Positions 45,724 to 55,520 of a DNA stretch of 59,774 nt are shown here, in pieces (within the stretch, counting starts at the first letter, position 1; the number at the start of each line of letters is the position of its first letter). The notes beneath the pieces are model-generated. The model saw nothing but the letters and a program-made list of their open reading frames with translations. It searched no databases and was not told the DNA's origin. Made by a program: the position numbers and the translations under genes. The DNA is from Bacteroidota bacterium (GTDB lineage Bacteria; Bacteroidota; Bacteroidia; Bacteroidales; GCA-2748055), in NCBI GenBank assembly GCA_024640885.1, contig JAHEEC010000013.1:1-59774 (forward strand), written 5' to 3'.

Positions 45724-46425
45724 ATGAAATTGATACCGGGAGATATTAAAGTAATCGGATTCGATGCCGATGATACATTGTGGGTCAACGAACCCTATTA
45801 CCGGGAGGCTGAAGATCAATTTGTTAAGCTGGTATCGACCCATGGGGTCGAGGAGGATATTTCTGCGGCCCTCTTCAGGACCGAGATCGGGAACCTGCAG
45901 CTTTACGGGTATGGGATCAAGGCTTTTATGCTCTCACTGGTAGAATGTGCCATCACCATCACCGGAGGGAAGGTTACCCCGGATACCATCGAACAGATCA
46001 TCGGGATCGGAAAAGGAATGCTCCAGAGACCCATCGAGCTTTTGGAAGATGTGAAACCGGTTCTTGAAAAACTGGCTCCAAGGTACCGCCTGATCGTGGC
46101 CACCAAAGGGGATCTCCTGGACCAGGAGAGAAAGATGAAACGATCCAGCATCTCTTCGTTTTTCCATCATATCGAGGTGATGAGCGATAAACAGGAACAA
46201 AACTATATCCAGCTTCTTCACCACCTTGATATAGAGCCCTGCGAGTTTCTGATGGTGGGCAATTCATTGAAGTCGGATGTAATCCCGACTATAAACCTGG
46301 GGGCCTATGCCATCCATGTGCCATACCATACCACCTGGGCACATGAAGAGGTTGACTGGGAACCTGACTCCGACCGGTTTTTCCAGGTGGATCAACTTCG
46401 TGAGATCCTGGATATTATTTCCTGA
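45724..46425 (+). CDS. HAD family hydrolase
   Basis: The start is the ATG at 45724; a TTG five codons earlier is less likely. The 233-residue product has motif I GFDADDTLWVN, a substrate cap about 20-110, motif II IVATKGD, and motif IV MVGNSLKSDVIPTINLGA. It is a haloacid-dehalogenase-like phosphatase of the phosphoglycolate/nucleotide type; the substrate is unknown. The gene stands between the metallophosphatase and an unrelated minus-strand gene. Confidence 0.9.
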   Translation: MKLIPGDIKVIGFDADDTLWVNEPYYREAEDQFVKLVSTHGVEEDISAALFRTEIGNLQLYGYGIKAFMLSLVECAITITGGKVTPDTIEQIIGIGKGMLQRPIELLEDVKPVLEKLAPRYRLIVATKGDLLDQERKMKRSSISSFFHHIEVMSDKQEQNYIQLLHHLDIEPCEFLMVGNSLKSDVIPTINLGAYAIHVPYHTTWAHEEVDWEPDSDRFFQVDQLREILDIIS

Positions 46426-46474
46426 AGCCAGTGCATGGTGTGTGGATCCCGGTTTAAAAACCCGGGGGTGGTGG

Positions 46475-47140
46475 CTACCCGTTGAAGGTGCGGACCCTTT
46501 CAATGCGCATGGCAAAAGGGACATTGTCGTGTGAAAACACGTATTCCACTGCATGGCTTCCCTCCGACCTGCCCACGGTCTCCAGCTCCAGCTCCTTAAG
46601 GATGGCCTCCAGTTCTGTGCTGTACTGCTTGTTGACCACGATTCGCATGGTTCCGTAATAGAGCTCGGAGATCAGGAATACCCTTCTGATCCTTCCGTCA
46701 TAGTCGTTCCAGTGAGTGGCTTTCATCTGTTCAAGGAAACGGTCGATCTTGATGCGTATAAGGTTATCCATTTCCCTTACCTGGAGATCTCCAAAAGTGA
46801 ATTTGCCCAGCTTATTGGACCTGAACTCACCTGTGATCCTGGCCATTTTCGGATTTTGCAACTCTCCAATGAGTTCCACGTTCACATCCACCGAGCGGGT
46901 TGCAAAATGTGCATCCATCAAGGGGGTGTCACGGCACTCCTTCCTGAAAAGGTCCCATTCCATCTGTACGATGAGCTCCGCATCAAGGAAAGCCGTATAA
47001 ATGGTGTTGGGCATGCCCTTTCTTGAGAATTCGGGCGGGCCAAATATCGGGTCCCACACCAGGTCACCAAGCGAGATCCCCTCATGTGAGGCCGGGATAA
47101 GCTCAAGATCGTAAGCGGACCTGAATTTTCGAAGCTCCAT
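46475..47140 (-). CDS. Hypothetical cytoplasmic protein
   Basis: The 221-residue protein has no signal peptide, membrane segment or known motif that I can see. Its composition is rich in acidic and basic residues, with a strand-like C-terminus ending HAVEYVFSHDNVPFAMRIERV. It is an isolated gene with HAD hydrolase downstream (convergent) and the cvpA-tyrS operon divergent from it. I cannot suggest a function. Confidence 0.75.
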   Translation of the reverse strand: MELRKFRSAYDLELIPASHEGISLGDLVWDPIFGPPEFSRKGMPNTIYTAFLDAELIVQMEWDLFRKECRDTPLMDAHFATRSVDVNVELIGELQNPKMARITGEFRSNKLGKFTFGDLQVREMDNLIRIKIDRFLEQMKATHWNDYDGRIRRVFLISELYYGTMRIVVNKQYSTELEAILKELELETVGRSEGSHAVEYVFSHDNVPFAMRIERVRTFNG

Positions 47141-47276
47141 GGGTTCTTTGGTTATAATAGATGGTAATTCATGACGTTAATAACTAAAGATCAGGTTTTT
47201 TTTGGTCCAACGCAAACAAAAACATGTTCGGATTTCCAAAGAATTCCCTTAATTTGTGCCTTTTTAGCGAGGAAGG

Positions 47277-47804
47277 ATGAATGTACTTGATATCATATTT
47301 CTTGTGCCATTGCTTTTTGCCCTTTACCGGGGTTTCCGAAAGGGATTGATCCATATGATCTCCTCCCTGACAGCCCTTATACTGGGGATCGTAGGGGCCA
47401 TTAAACTGAGGCCGTTGTTTGCATCGTTGCTGGATTCCATATTTAATATCGATCCGCAACATATGAACGTGATCGCTTTTGCAGTGGCATTTGTAACCAT
47501 AGTACTGTTGGTGCACCTGGTGGCGTTTATGGTGGAAAAGCTTGTAAACGCCGTGGCCCTTAATTTTGTGAACCGGTTGCTGGGAATGGCATTTGGCCTG
47601 GTGGTGACCGCCTTTGTGCTCAGCATGATCCTGTGGCCTGTGAATGAGGTGAATGCCGAAAAACAGATCATCAAACCCGAACATATCGAGAAATCCTTGC
47701 TCTATAAACCGCTTTCTGCCATTGCCCCTGCACTTTTTCCCTATTTGAAGAGGCAGGATTGGAAGCAATATGTGCCCAGGAAAAAGGATAATACTAGCGT
47801 ATGA
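47277..47804 (+). CDS. CvpA family membrane protein
   Basis: The 175-residue protein has four membrane segments and the family opening [25 protein letters not shown], with repeated basic YRGFRKG. CvpA-like proteins are linked to colicin V production, purine salvage and envelope homeostasis in other bacteria, with no settled function. It overlaps the tyrS start by 4 nt (ATGA), so the two are translationally coupled. A near-consensus -7 sequence (TAATTTG) precedes it. Confidence 0.85.
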   Translation: MNVLDIIFLVPLLFALYRGFRKGLIHMISSLTALILGIVGAIKLRPLFASLLDSIFNIDPQHMNVIAFAVAFVTIVLLVHLVAFMVEKLVNAVALNFVNRLLGMAFGLVVTAFVLSMILWPVNEVNAEKQIIKPEHIEKSLLYKPLSAIAPALFPYLKRQDWKQYVPRKKDNTSV

Positions 47805-49093
47805 ATTTTGTAGAAGAGCTTAAGTGGAGGGGAATGATCCATGATATCATGCCCGGAACCGAGGAGATGCTGGAACAGGAGATGGCCTCGGCCTATGTGG
47901 GGATCGATCCCACCGCCGATTCATTGCATATTGGTCACCTGGTGGGGGTGATGATGCTGAAGCATTTCCAACATGCCGGGCACCGTCCCATTGCCCTGGT
48001 GGGAGGGGCCACGGGAATGATCGGGGATCCCAGCGGAAAGTCGCAGGAGAGAAACCTGCTGGATGAATCCACCCTTAAACAGAACCAGGAAGCCCTGAAA
48101 AAGCAGATTGCCAGGTTTCTTGATTTCGTCAGTGATACGCCGAACAGGGCCCTGATGGTGAACAATTATGACTGGATGAAGGATTATTCATTCCTGGGAT
48201 TCATCAGGGACATCGGGAAACATATTACCGTGAACTATATGATGTCCAAAGATTCGGTGAAAAAAAGGGTGGGCGCTGACAGCAAATCGGGCATGTCCTT
48301 TACCGAATTTACTTATCAGCTGGTCCAGGGTTATGATTTCCTGGTCCTCTACCGGGATTACAAATGCAGGCTTCAGATGGGAGGATCCGACCAGTGGGGC
48401 AATATTGTGACCGGTACCGAGTTGATCAGGAGGGTGGATGGCGGTGAAGCTTTTGCCCTGACCTGTCCGCTGATTACCAAATCAGACGGCGGCAAGTTCG
48501 GTAAAACAGAGGAGGGCAATGTTTGGCTTGACCCTGCAAGGACCTCTCCATACAGGTTCTACCAGTTCTGGCTCAATGTTTCAGATGAGGATGCAGAGAA
48601 ATACCTGAAGATATTCACCATGCTGAAGAAGGAGGAGGTTGAAGGACTGGTCAGTGAGCACCAGGCCGGACCCCACCTCAGGATCATGCAGAAGCGGTTG
48701 GCAGAGGAGGTTACCGTGATGGTGCATTCCCGGGAGGAGTACGAGATGGCTGTGGAGGCTTCCGGGATCCTTTTTGGCCAGGGGACCACCGAATCTTTGA
48801 AAAAACTTCCCGAAGATCTCTTCCTGGCCGTATTTGAAGGGGTTCCACAGTATGAAATTGACACTCCGGATATGGATAAGGATGTACTTGAACTTCTGGC
48901 AGTGGATACAGGCGTTTTTTCCTCCAAGGGAGAGGCCCGGAGGATGGTATCCGGCGGTGGAGTAAGCATCAACAAGGAGAGGATCAGCGATCCGGATTTG
49001 AGGATCGGAAAGAATGATTTTATCAACCAAAAATACCTCCTGATCCAGAAGGGGAAAAAGAACTATTACCTGATCAGGGTAAAGGACCTTTAA
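47801..49093 (+). CDS. tyrS: Tyrosyl-tRNA synthetase
   Basis: The 430-residue class I synthetase has HIGH at H43-H46, the tyrosine-pocket sequence [14 protein letters not shown] and the KMSKS-equivalent KFGKT (232-236). A C-terminal S4-like RNA-binding domain ([17 protein letters not shown]) follows. The length fits the TyrS form of about 420 residues. It attaches tyrosine to tRNA-Tyr. It follows cvpA by translational coupling and precedes the polysaccharide chain-length gene by 13 nt, so polysaccharide genes may share its transcript. Confidence 0.97.
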   Translation: MNFVEELKWRGMIHDIMPGTEEMLEQEMASAYVGIDPTADSLHIGHLVGVMMLKHFQHAGHRPIALVGGATGMIGDPSGKSQERNLLDESTLKQNQEALKKQIARFLDFVSDTPNRALMVNNYDWMKDYSFLGFIRDIGKHITVNYMMSKDSVKKRVGADSKSGMSFTEFTYQLVQGYDFLVLYRDYKCRLQMGGSDQWGNIVTGTELIRRVDGGEAFALTCPLITKSDGGKFGKTEEGNVWLDPARTSPYRFYQFWLNVSDEDAEKYLKIFTMLKKEEVEGLVSEHQAGPHLRIMQKRLAEEVTVMVHSREEYEMAVEASGILFGQGTTESLKKLPEDLFLAVFEGVPQYEIDTPDMDKDVLELLAVDTGVFSSKGEARRMVSGGGVSINKERISDPDLRIGKNDFINQKYLLIQKGKKNYYLIRVKDL

Positions 49094-49105
49094 TACTGAA
49101 ATCCA

Positions 49106-50077
49106 ATGGAACAAAAACAAACGACAGGTTATAATTTCAATTCCGTAGATCTCTTGATCTATATCTGGAAAAAGCGGTGGATCCTTGCTTCCGTGGGATT
49201 TATTGCGGCAGTGGCTTCCATTGTCATCTCCATCCTGATCACACCGCTCTTCCGGTCATCGGTCATCATGTTCCCGGCCACCAGTGTCTCCATCTCCAAA
49301 GAGCTGCTTGTTCAGAACTATTCCAGCCGGCAAAATGTGCATGGATTCGGAGAAGAGGAGCAGGCAGAACAACTCCTGCAGGTATTAAATTCAGAACCCA
49401 TCCGCACCAGGATCATTGAGAAGTATAACCTGATGGAGCATTATGAAATAGATCCCGGGGAGAAATATCCCAAGACCAGGTTGTACGAGGAGTACAAGTC
49501 CAATATCAATTTCAGGCTCACCGAGTATATGTCAGTGGAAATCTCTGTACTGGATAAGGATCCCGAAATATCTGCCAGCATTGCCAACGATATCTCTGAC
49601 CTGGTGGATACTGTATACAACAGCATGAAAAAGGAGCGCGCAAAGGAGGCCCTGTTGCTGGTGGAGAGGGAGTACCATGAATCGGAAGATTACCTGGTTG
49701 CTGTGAGGGATTCTTTCAGCATTCTCAGCGAGAAACTTTCGGGCCAGGTCAAGTCCGGCGAGGATGCCACCAATAACCTGATCAGGGCCATTTCTGAAAA
49801 TGGCGCCATGTGGGTCTCCATGATGAATTTCATAAGGACCGAGACACAGGTTGTGGCGGGCCTGAACCTCAGGTACAAGGAGGCCAGGCTGGAAGTGGAG
49901 CAGGACCTTCCCAACAAGTTTGTAGTGGAAAAGGCATACCCTCCTGAAAAAAAGGCCTACCCCAATAAATCACTGATCGTGATTATTTCCACCTTCTCGG
50001 CCCTTCTCCTGGCATTGATTGTGCTTATTGTCATCGACAACATCAAAGCCCGGGTGGCCCAAACAGAAGAAAAATGA
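49106..50077 (+). CDS. Wzz-type polysaccharide chain length determinant
   Basis: The 323-residue protein has a membrane segment near residues 27-47 (WILASVGFIAAVASIVISIL), a large periplasmic coiled-coil region and a second membrane segment near 289-313 (SLIVIISTFSALLLALIVLIVI). A PPEKKAYPNKS proline-rich stretch precedes it. This is the Wzz/PCP architecture. It sets the length of O-antigen or exopolysaccharide made with the adjoining Wzy-like polymerase, whose start it overlaps by 4 nt. A C-terminal kinase domain is absent, so it is not a PCP-2a type. Confidence 0.9.
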   Translation: MEQKQTTGYNFNSVDLLIYIWKKRWILASVGFIAAVASIVISILITPLFRSSVIMFPATSVSISKELLVQNYSSRQNVHGFGEEEQAEQLLQVLNSEPIRTRIIEKYNLMEHYEIDPGEKYPKTRLYEEYKSNINFRLTEYMSVEISVLDKDPEISASIANDISDLVDTVYNSMKKERAKEALLLVEREYHESEDYLVAVRDSFSILSEKLSGQVKSGEDATNNLIRAISENGAMWVSMMNFIRTETQVVAGLNLRYKEARLEVEQDLPNKFVVEKAYPPEKKAYPNKSLIVIISTFSALLLALIVLIVIDNIKARVAQTEEK

Positions 50078-51537
50078 TTGCCGGCATACAGGAAAGGTAC
50101 CCTAAGGCCCTCCTGTGGGGGATCCTGATCACCTACGTCGCCCTGAATACCCTCATGGTGGCGTTGGAGTTCTACTTTGTTCCCCTGATACCCGCCCTGT
50201 TGTTGTTCATAGCCCTTGCGCTGGTGGCCATGGAAAAGTACCTCCTGGCAGTGGTCTTCTTTGTACCGCTGTCGGTGCCCCTCAGCATGCTGGTGAAGGG
50301 GCTTTCCATCGATATGTACCTTCCCACCGAGCCCCTGCTGGCCGGATTGCTTCTTCTGTACATCCTCAAATACCTGATGGGTGACCGGATCGATATCCGT
50401 GTACTGCGGCACCCGGTGACACTTGCCATCTATTTCCACCTGGCCTGGATGCTCATAACCAGTATGGCCAGCACCGATCCGCTGGTATCTTTCAAACTCC
50501 TGGCCTCCCGGCTCTGGTTCATCGTAGGTTTTTACCTGCTGGGGACCCAGATGTTCAGAAAGGAGAAGCGCATGCACACCTATGCCTGGCTCTTCATTAT
50601 CGCTTTCAGCGGCGTGATCCTCTACACCCTGATCAACCACCTACAGTATGGACTCAACAACCAGGTGATGGCCCATCGCGTGGCGAGACCCTTCTACAAG
50701 GATCACACCTCATACGGTGCCACACTGGGATTCATCCTTCCTGTCCTTGTGGCCCTCTTCATGTTTATTAAGAGGGAGGATATCAATACACGTTTCCTGA
50801 TGCTGCTGCTTATCCTGTTGGTAGTTTTTGCAACGGCGGTCTCCTATACACGTGCCTCCTGGATCAGCATCCTGGCATCCCTTGGGGTGTGGGCCATCAT
50901 CAAGCTCAGGATCCGGTTTGAATTGGTTCTTGCGGGAGCCTTTATCATGGTGGCATTCTTTTTATCCATCAGGACCCAGCTTATGGTGGAGCTTGAACAA
51001 AACAGGGTAGAGTCATCGGGGGAGTTTTCGGAACATGTCCAATCCATCTCCAATATCTCCACTGACCAATCCAACCTGGAGCGCATCAACAGGTGGAGCT
51101 GCGCCTTAAGGATGTGGAAGGATAAACCACTCCTGGGATTCGGACCCGGAACCTATCAGTTCGAATACGGGAGATACCAGCGTTCCTACGAAAAAACCCG
51201 CATCAGTACTGATTTCGGGAACATGGGTACCGCACACAGCGAATACCTGGGACCACTGGCAGAGTCGGGGGTTTTCGGATTGATCAGCATCCTCCTGGTG
51301 ATAGGAACCACGATTTATACAGGGATCAGGGTCTATTACACCTCCCGCAGACGTTCCATCAGGATCTTTTCTCTGGCCATCCTGATCGGTCTATTCTCCT
51401 ATTATTTTCACGGCTTGCTTAATAATTTCCTGGATACGGATAAGATCTCCGTGCTTTTCTGGGGCTATACGGCCATGCTAGTGGCCATGGATCTCTATCA
51501 CAGGGAGGAAGAGCCGGATATGGAGGGGGCCTCCTAG
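50074..51537 (+). CDS. O-antigen polymerase/ligase-like (Wzy_C) membrane protein
   Basis: The 487-residue protein has about eleven membrane segments and a large periplasmic loop (about 305-385) with GFGPGTYQFEYGRYQ and TAHSEYLGPLAESG, the Wzy_C pattern of O-antigen ligases and polymerases. A cytoplasmic tail follows. It probably joins polysaccharide repeat units or transfers chains to lipid A. It overlaps the wzz gene (ATGA). Its stop codon overlaps the stop of the convergent SpoIIE gene by 4 nt. Confidence 0.9.
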   Translation: MIAGIQERYPKALLWGILITYVALNTLMVALEFYFVPLIPALLLFIALALVAMEKYLLAVVFFVPLSVPLSMLVKGLSIDMYLPTEPLLAGLLLLYILKYLMGDRIDIRVLRHPVTLAIYFHLAWMLITSMASTDPLVSFKLLASRLWFIVGFYLLGTQMFRKEKRMHTYAWLFIIAFSGVILYTLINHLQYGLNNQVMAHRVARPFYKDHTSYGATLGFILPVLVALFMFIKREDINTRFLMLLLILLVVFATAVSYTRASWISILASLGVWAIIKLRIRFELVLAGAFIMVAFFLSIRTQLMVELEQNRVESSGEFSEHVQSISNISTDQSNLERINRWSCALRMWKDKPLLGFGPGTYQFEYGRYQRSYEKTRISTDFGNMGTAHSEYLGPLAESGVFGLISILLVIGTTIYTGIRVYYTSRRRSIRIFSLAILIGLFSYYFHGLLNNFLDTDKISVLFWGYTAMLVAMDLYHREEEPDMEGAS

Positions 51538-52778
51538 TGGAATCCTTTGGTGCCGGGAAACTCGGCGCCGATGATGGAGATATCATCAAAAATGGCAGCC
51601 GAACCCTCCAGGATCTTCTGGTTGCGGACGATTGTTTTGATGTTATCCTCCAGTGATTTTGTGTTGGAGATCTCTCTCTCAAGGTTATCGGTCCCGAATT
51701 CTATACCCGAATCCTGGATCACCTCTACCAGTCCGTCTGTATAACAGAAGAGCTTTGCAGGATGATCAAGCCGGACCACCGCTTCATTGACAAAAGGGAG
51801 TTGATCCAGCATTCCCATTCCGACGCAACCGCTTGCCAGGGGAGTCAGTTTTTGTGATCCCATCTCATACAGGAACGGGGGATTGTGACCCGCATTGACA
51901 TACTTCAACACCCTCTCTTTAAAGTGGTAACGGGCGATGAAAAGGGTTATGAATTTTTCCCCCTTTGCACTGTTCATCACCCGCTCGTTGAGCCGGTGCA
52001 GGGTATCTGTAAGGCTTTGCCCGGCTGTGTAGAGGGCCCTGAGGTTGGCCTGAAAATTGGACATCAAAATCGCTGCAGAGATCCCTTTTCCGGATACATC
52101 GGCAATGCAGAATCCCACCTCATCTTTGCTCAGCTGGATCACATCGTAATAGTCGCCCCCCACTTCGAAGTGCGGATGGTAAAAGGCCTTCATGCGGATA
52201 AATTTGTTTGAAGGCAATTTCTCCTTTGCAGGGATCAGCATGGTTTGCATCTTGCTTGCCAGTTCCATCTCCCTTTTTAAGGCCTCCTGGCGCAACGTTT
52301 CCAGGAATAACCTTTTATTCTCGATGGCCACCGTAATGATGTTGGAGAGCGTTTGGATGAACCTCAGGTGCTTGATGATGGGGCTCACGCCTTCACCCTC
52401 CTCCTCAATATCCCCGATGAGTACGAAGGCAATGGCCTGGTCCTTATGGGACACGGGGATCACAATATCCACCAGTTCGGGAAAGTGCTGGGGTTCGGAG
52501 GTGATGAAAGAGATCTCCTCATAGGGCAAAAGGTCCCTTTCCATGTCGACCTTGTTAAAAAATTTGTTCCCAAACCCTGAATTCAGCAGGCATTCCCATT
52601 TGTCGGAGTACTTTAACACGATTACCTTGCCGATATCCAGGTCATCGGTCAGCATCTTTTCATACCGGCGGATCAGCTCGCTTGTGGATACATTATCATT
52701 GATCGCCAGGGTAATATCCAGCAATGCATTGAGTTTGAAGGTGGATAATTTTAATCGGTTATCAGAAAATTTACCCAT
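51534..52778 (-). CDS. PP2C/SpoIIE-type phosphatase with GAF-like sensor
   Basis: The start is the ATG at 52778 (MGKFSDN); the frame continues upstream but only into non-conserved sequence. The 414-residue product has a GAF-like domain (about 20-170), a short coiled linker (LRQEALKREMELASKMQ) and a SpoIIE phosphatase domain with GGDYYDVIQ, ADVSGKGISAA and NAGHNPPF, all with metal-binding aspartates. It is of the RsbU type and probably dephosphorylates an anti-sigma antagonist. No anti-sigma/antagonist gene pair is beside it. EF-P lies upstream. Confidence 0.92.
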   Translation of the reverse strand: MGKFSDNRLKLSTFKLNALLDITLAINDNVSTSELIRRYEKMLTDDLDIGKVIVLKYSDKWECLLNSGFGNKFFNKVDMERDLLPYEEISFITSEPQHFPELVDIVIPVSHKDQAIAFVLIGDIEEEGEGVSPIIKHLRFIQTLSNIITVAIENKRLFLETLRQEALKREMELASKMQTMLIPAKEKLPSNKFIRMKAFYHPHFEVGGDYYDVIQLSKDEVGFCIADVSGKGISAAILMSNFQANLRALYTAGQSLTDTLHRLNERVMNSAKGEKFITLFIARYHFKERVLKYVNAGHNPPFLYEMGSQKLTPLASGCVGMGMLDQLPFVNEAVVRLDHPAKLFCYTDGLVEVIQDSGIEFGTDNLEREISNTKSLEDNIKTIVRNQKILEGSAAIFDDISIIGAEFPGTKGFH

Positions 52779-52800
52779 AATTGGCAATGGATCTACCCTG

Positions 52801-53370
52801 TTACTTTTTAACCCGCTCCGAGTAAGAACGGTCACGGGTGTCGACCTTGATCATTTCGCCGGTGTCGATGAAGAGGGGAACCATGATTTTGGCCCCTGTT
52901 TCAAGTTCGGCCGGTTTCTGGGCCGAGGTGGAAGCGGTGTTTCCTTTTTCACCGGGTTCTGTATAGGTGATTGCAAGTTCCACGAAAGGGGGAAGGTCCA
53001 CGGTAAGCGGAGTTTCTGTATCGGCATGCACCACGATCTCCACCGGTTGTCCCTCCTTCATAAGGTCCGCGTTTTCGATCATCTGCGCCTGGATGCTGAT
53101 CTGTTCAAATGTCTCCAGGTGCATGAAATGAAAACCGAGGTCATCGGTATAGAGATACTGGTATGGCCTTCTTTCCACCCTGGCCGGGTTCACTTTCACA
53201 CCTGCTGAAAAGGTATTTTCTATCACCTTGCCTGTGGTAAGACTCTTCATCTTGGTCCTCACGAATGCCGGACCTTTTCCGGGTTTTACGTGTTGAAACT
53301 GTGTGATTGTATAAAGGTCATTGTTGTACTCCAGGCAAAATCCGTTTCTGAAATCTGCAGTTGTCGCCAT
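52801..53370 (-). CDS. efp: Translation elongation factor P
   Basis: The 189-residue protein has the three-domain EF-P fold. The loop residue K32 (KPGKGPAF) is the site that is post-translationally modified in many bacteria, and the family closing segment [21 protein letters not shown] is present. It relieves ribosome stalling at polyproline stretches. It has a separate -7 box at 53389-53396. SpoIIE phosphatase follows by 22 nt on the same strand. Confidence 0.97.
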   Translation of the reverse strand: MATTADFRNGFCLEYNNDLYTITQFQHVKPGKGPAFVRTKMKSLTTGKVIENTFSAGVKVNPARVERRPYQYLYTDDLGFHFMHLETFEQISIQAQMIENADLMKEGQPVEIVVHADTETPLTVDLPPFVELAITYTEPGEKGNTASTSAQKPAELETGAKIMVPLFIDTGEMIKVDTRDRSYSERVKK

Positions 53371-53388
53371 TTTCGCTTTTTAATTTTT

Positions 53389-53396
53389 CAAATATA
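53389..53396 (-). promoter_or_regulatory. Bacteroidota-type -7 promoter box (TATATTTG) for efp
   Basis: This is an exact minus-strand match to TAnnTTTG, 18 nt before the efp ATG (53370). No convincing TTTG -33 box was seen, but the position fits a short leader. Confidence 0.55.
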
Positions 53397-53424
53397 CCAA
53401 TATATTGTTTGTAAGCCCTCCCGG

Positions 53425-54144
53425 TTATAACACCTTTTTTTTCGGAATGGTTGCAATGAAATCTTTCAGGTAATAGGGTTCAAAATATGCCACGTCTTCA
53501 AACAAATTCTGACGGAACCGGTTGAGCGCGGGGATGATCATCTGGCTCGCCGAGGGGTTCAATCCCCTTATAAAGTGTGCATTGGGATGATCGAGTACCT
53601 CTTCACATTTGAGCGAACCGTTTCCAAAAAAGCAGACAGGCTGGTTCTCAAGCAGCTCCCTGTAAGTGTCCCGGTCGACCACGTCGGCAGAGACCTCCCT
53701 CACCACATCCATCCCGGTGGTATAAAAGCAGCTATAAACCTCCATCCTCCTGGCATCCAGCATGGGGCAGAGCAATAACTTTTCACCATGCTCCCGGAGC
53801 AGCTCCCGGACTGAATGTTGATCCAGGGCGCCATGGGCCATGTTGTCCAGGGTACCGGAAGCCACCATCGGTTTTTCCAGGGCATATGCAATCCCTTTGG
53901 CGGTTGATACCCCGATTCGAAGACCTGTATAGGAGCCGGGCCCTTTGCTGATGGCCACGGCATTGATCATCTCAATTTCCCTTCCGCTTTCCTCAAATAC
54001 TTTTCGGATAAATGCGTTGAGCAGCGCAGCATGGGATCGTTCAGCTCCGCTTTCTGCCAGCGAGAGTTGCTGATCCCCTTCTGAAAGGGCCACCGAACAA
54101 ATGTCCGTGGCTGTTTCAATGTGCAGGATCAGGGGTTCTGCCAT
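53425..54144 (-). CDS. tsaB: tRNA threonylcarbamoyladenosine biosynthesis protein TsaB
   Basis: The 239-residue protein opens with ILHIETATDICSVALSEG, the ASKHA ATP-binding fold start. It has SHAALLNAFI and SKGPGSYTGLRIGVSTAKGIAYAL, the highly conserved TsaB/YeaZ motif. It acts with TsaD and TsaE in making t6A at position 37 of ANN-decoding tRNAs. It begins 6 nt after the membrane fusion gene stop and so probably ends a tolC-adaptor-tsaB transcript, an odd pairing of housekeeping and transport. Confidence 0.95.
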   Translation of the reverse strand: MAEPLILHIETATDICSVALSEGDQQLSLAESGAERSHAALLNAFIRKVFEESGREIEMINAVAISKGPGSYTGLRIGVSTAKGIAYALEKPMVASGTLDNMAHGALDQHSVRELLREHGEKLLLCPMLDARRMEVYSCFYTTGMDVVREVSADVVDRDTYRELLENQPVCFFGNGSLKCEEVLDHPNAHFIRGLNPSASQMIIPALNRFRQNLFEDVAYFEPYYLKDFIATIPKKKVL

Positions 54145-54150
54145 AAGCGA

Positions 54151-55506
54151 TTATTCCTTGTTGTTTTTACCCCCTTTGAAGAGATCCTCTTCAGAAACCA
54201 CCTCCACATTCAATTCGTTTTTGAGCTGCCTGGAGATGGCCGAATAGGGGGCAACCACCACTTCGTCCTCGGCATTGAGGCCTTCGGTGATCTCAATGTA
54301 GCTGTTATCCTGGATGCCGGTTTTTACCTTTTTCATCCAGGCTTTTCCCTCGGATACAGTAAATACCACGACGGAAGGATCATCACCTTTAGTCTGCGAT
54401 TCAGTGGTTTGAGTAATCGATGAAACTGACCCGTCGGAGCTCACCTGCCCGATCTGCTCCTGCTCAGAACCCGCTGGCAATTCGGCCCCGGTGGTGTCCA
54501 TTCGGGTTGTGACTGCCTGGATGGGGATGGAATATATACCTGTTCTCCGGTCAGTCTGGATATCTGCTGTGGCCGACATTCCGGGCCTGAGTGGATAAGG
54601 ATTGGAGTGAGAGATCTTATCAGCGTAAGAATCCTGCAGCAGCAGGATCTTCACATTAAAATTGGTCACCTGGTCGGTTGTAACACCCGTGGTGTTGGCA
54701 GAGACCGGGATCTCCGAAACGACTCCCTTGAACCGGGTGTCCGGGTAGGCATCTACCTCGATGAGTGCAGTATCCATGTAGGAGACGCGGACAATATCAT
54801 TTTCGTTTACCTCTACCTCCACTTCCATCCGGCTCAGATCGGCTATGCGAAGCAGTTCGGTACCTGCCATCATTGATGTTCCGACCACCCTTTCCCCCAG
54901 CTCCACCGCAAGCCTGGAGATCGTTCCGGTCATGGGTGCATGAATGGAGGTCTTCATGAGGCTTTCATCGGCCTCATCCAGGCTGGCTTTTGCACTCATG
55001 ACCGAAAACTCGGCCGCCTCCTTTTCAGCCAGGTTTGTATTGTAAGTGGTCAGGGATTGTTCAAATTCTGATTCAGAAATAGCCAGATCCTCATACAATT
55101 TGCTGTTCCTTTTGTAATCCAGGCTTGCGAGTTCAAGTTGGGATTCTGCCTGTTTCAACCTTGCCTTGGAGTTATTCAGGGAAGCTTCTGCCCGGTTCCT
55201 GGCCATCTGGTAGGCCTCGGGTTTGATCTTAAGAAGGTACTGGCCCTTCACAACCTCATCCCCCTCCTTGACCACCAGCTCCACAATCTCTCCCGATACA
55301 TCCGGGGAAATGGCCACTTCTGTCTCCGGCTGGATCTTTCCGTTGGCGGTAATGATCTCTACGATCTCTCTTTGGATCCCTTTCTCAACGGCAACTTTAA
55401 GATATCCTTCATTGCCGAACCAACCCTGTTTTTTACCCAGGGCAAGCACTATAATGAGCACAACTGCAACGATTGCTATAATGAGTAGTAATTTCTTTGA
55501 TTTCAT
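54151..55506 (-). CDS. Periplasmic adaptor (HlyD/MFP family) of an efflux system
   Basis: The 451-residue protein has an N-terminal membrane anchor, a lipoyl-like domain (VSGEIVELVVKEGDEVVKGQYLLKI), an alpha-helical hairpin with coiled coil (about 95-195), a second lipoyl half (HAPMTGTISRLAVELGERV) and a beta-barrel region. It links an inner membrane pump to TolC. It follows the TolC gene by 14 nt. Its partner pump is not in the window, so it could be MacA-like, working with a MacB-type ABC permease encoded elsewhere. Confidence 0.92.
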   Translation of the reverse strand: MKSKKLLLIIAIVAVVLIIVLALGKKQGWFGNEGYLKVAVEKGIQREIVEIITANGKIQPETEVAISPDVSGEIVELVVKEGDEVVKGQYLLKIKPEAYQMARNRAEASLNNSKARLKQAESQLELASLDYKRNSKLYEDLAISESEFEQSLTTYNTNLAEKEAAEFSVMSAKASLDEADESLMKTSIHAPMTGTISRLAVELGERVVGTSMMAGTELLRIADLSRMEVEVEVNENDIVRVSYMDTALIEVDAYPDTRFKGVVSEIPVSANTTGVTTDQVTNFNVKILLLQDSYADKISHSNPYPLRPGMSATADIQTDRRTGIYSIPIQAVTTRMDTTGAELPAGSEQEQIGQVSSDGSVSSITQTTESQTKGDDPSVVVFTVSEGKAWMKKVKTGIQDNSYIEITEGLNAEDEVVVAPYSAISRQLKNELNVEVVSEEDLFKGGKNNKE

Positions 55507-55520
55507 TGGTTCCGGGGGTA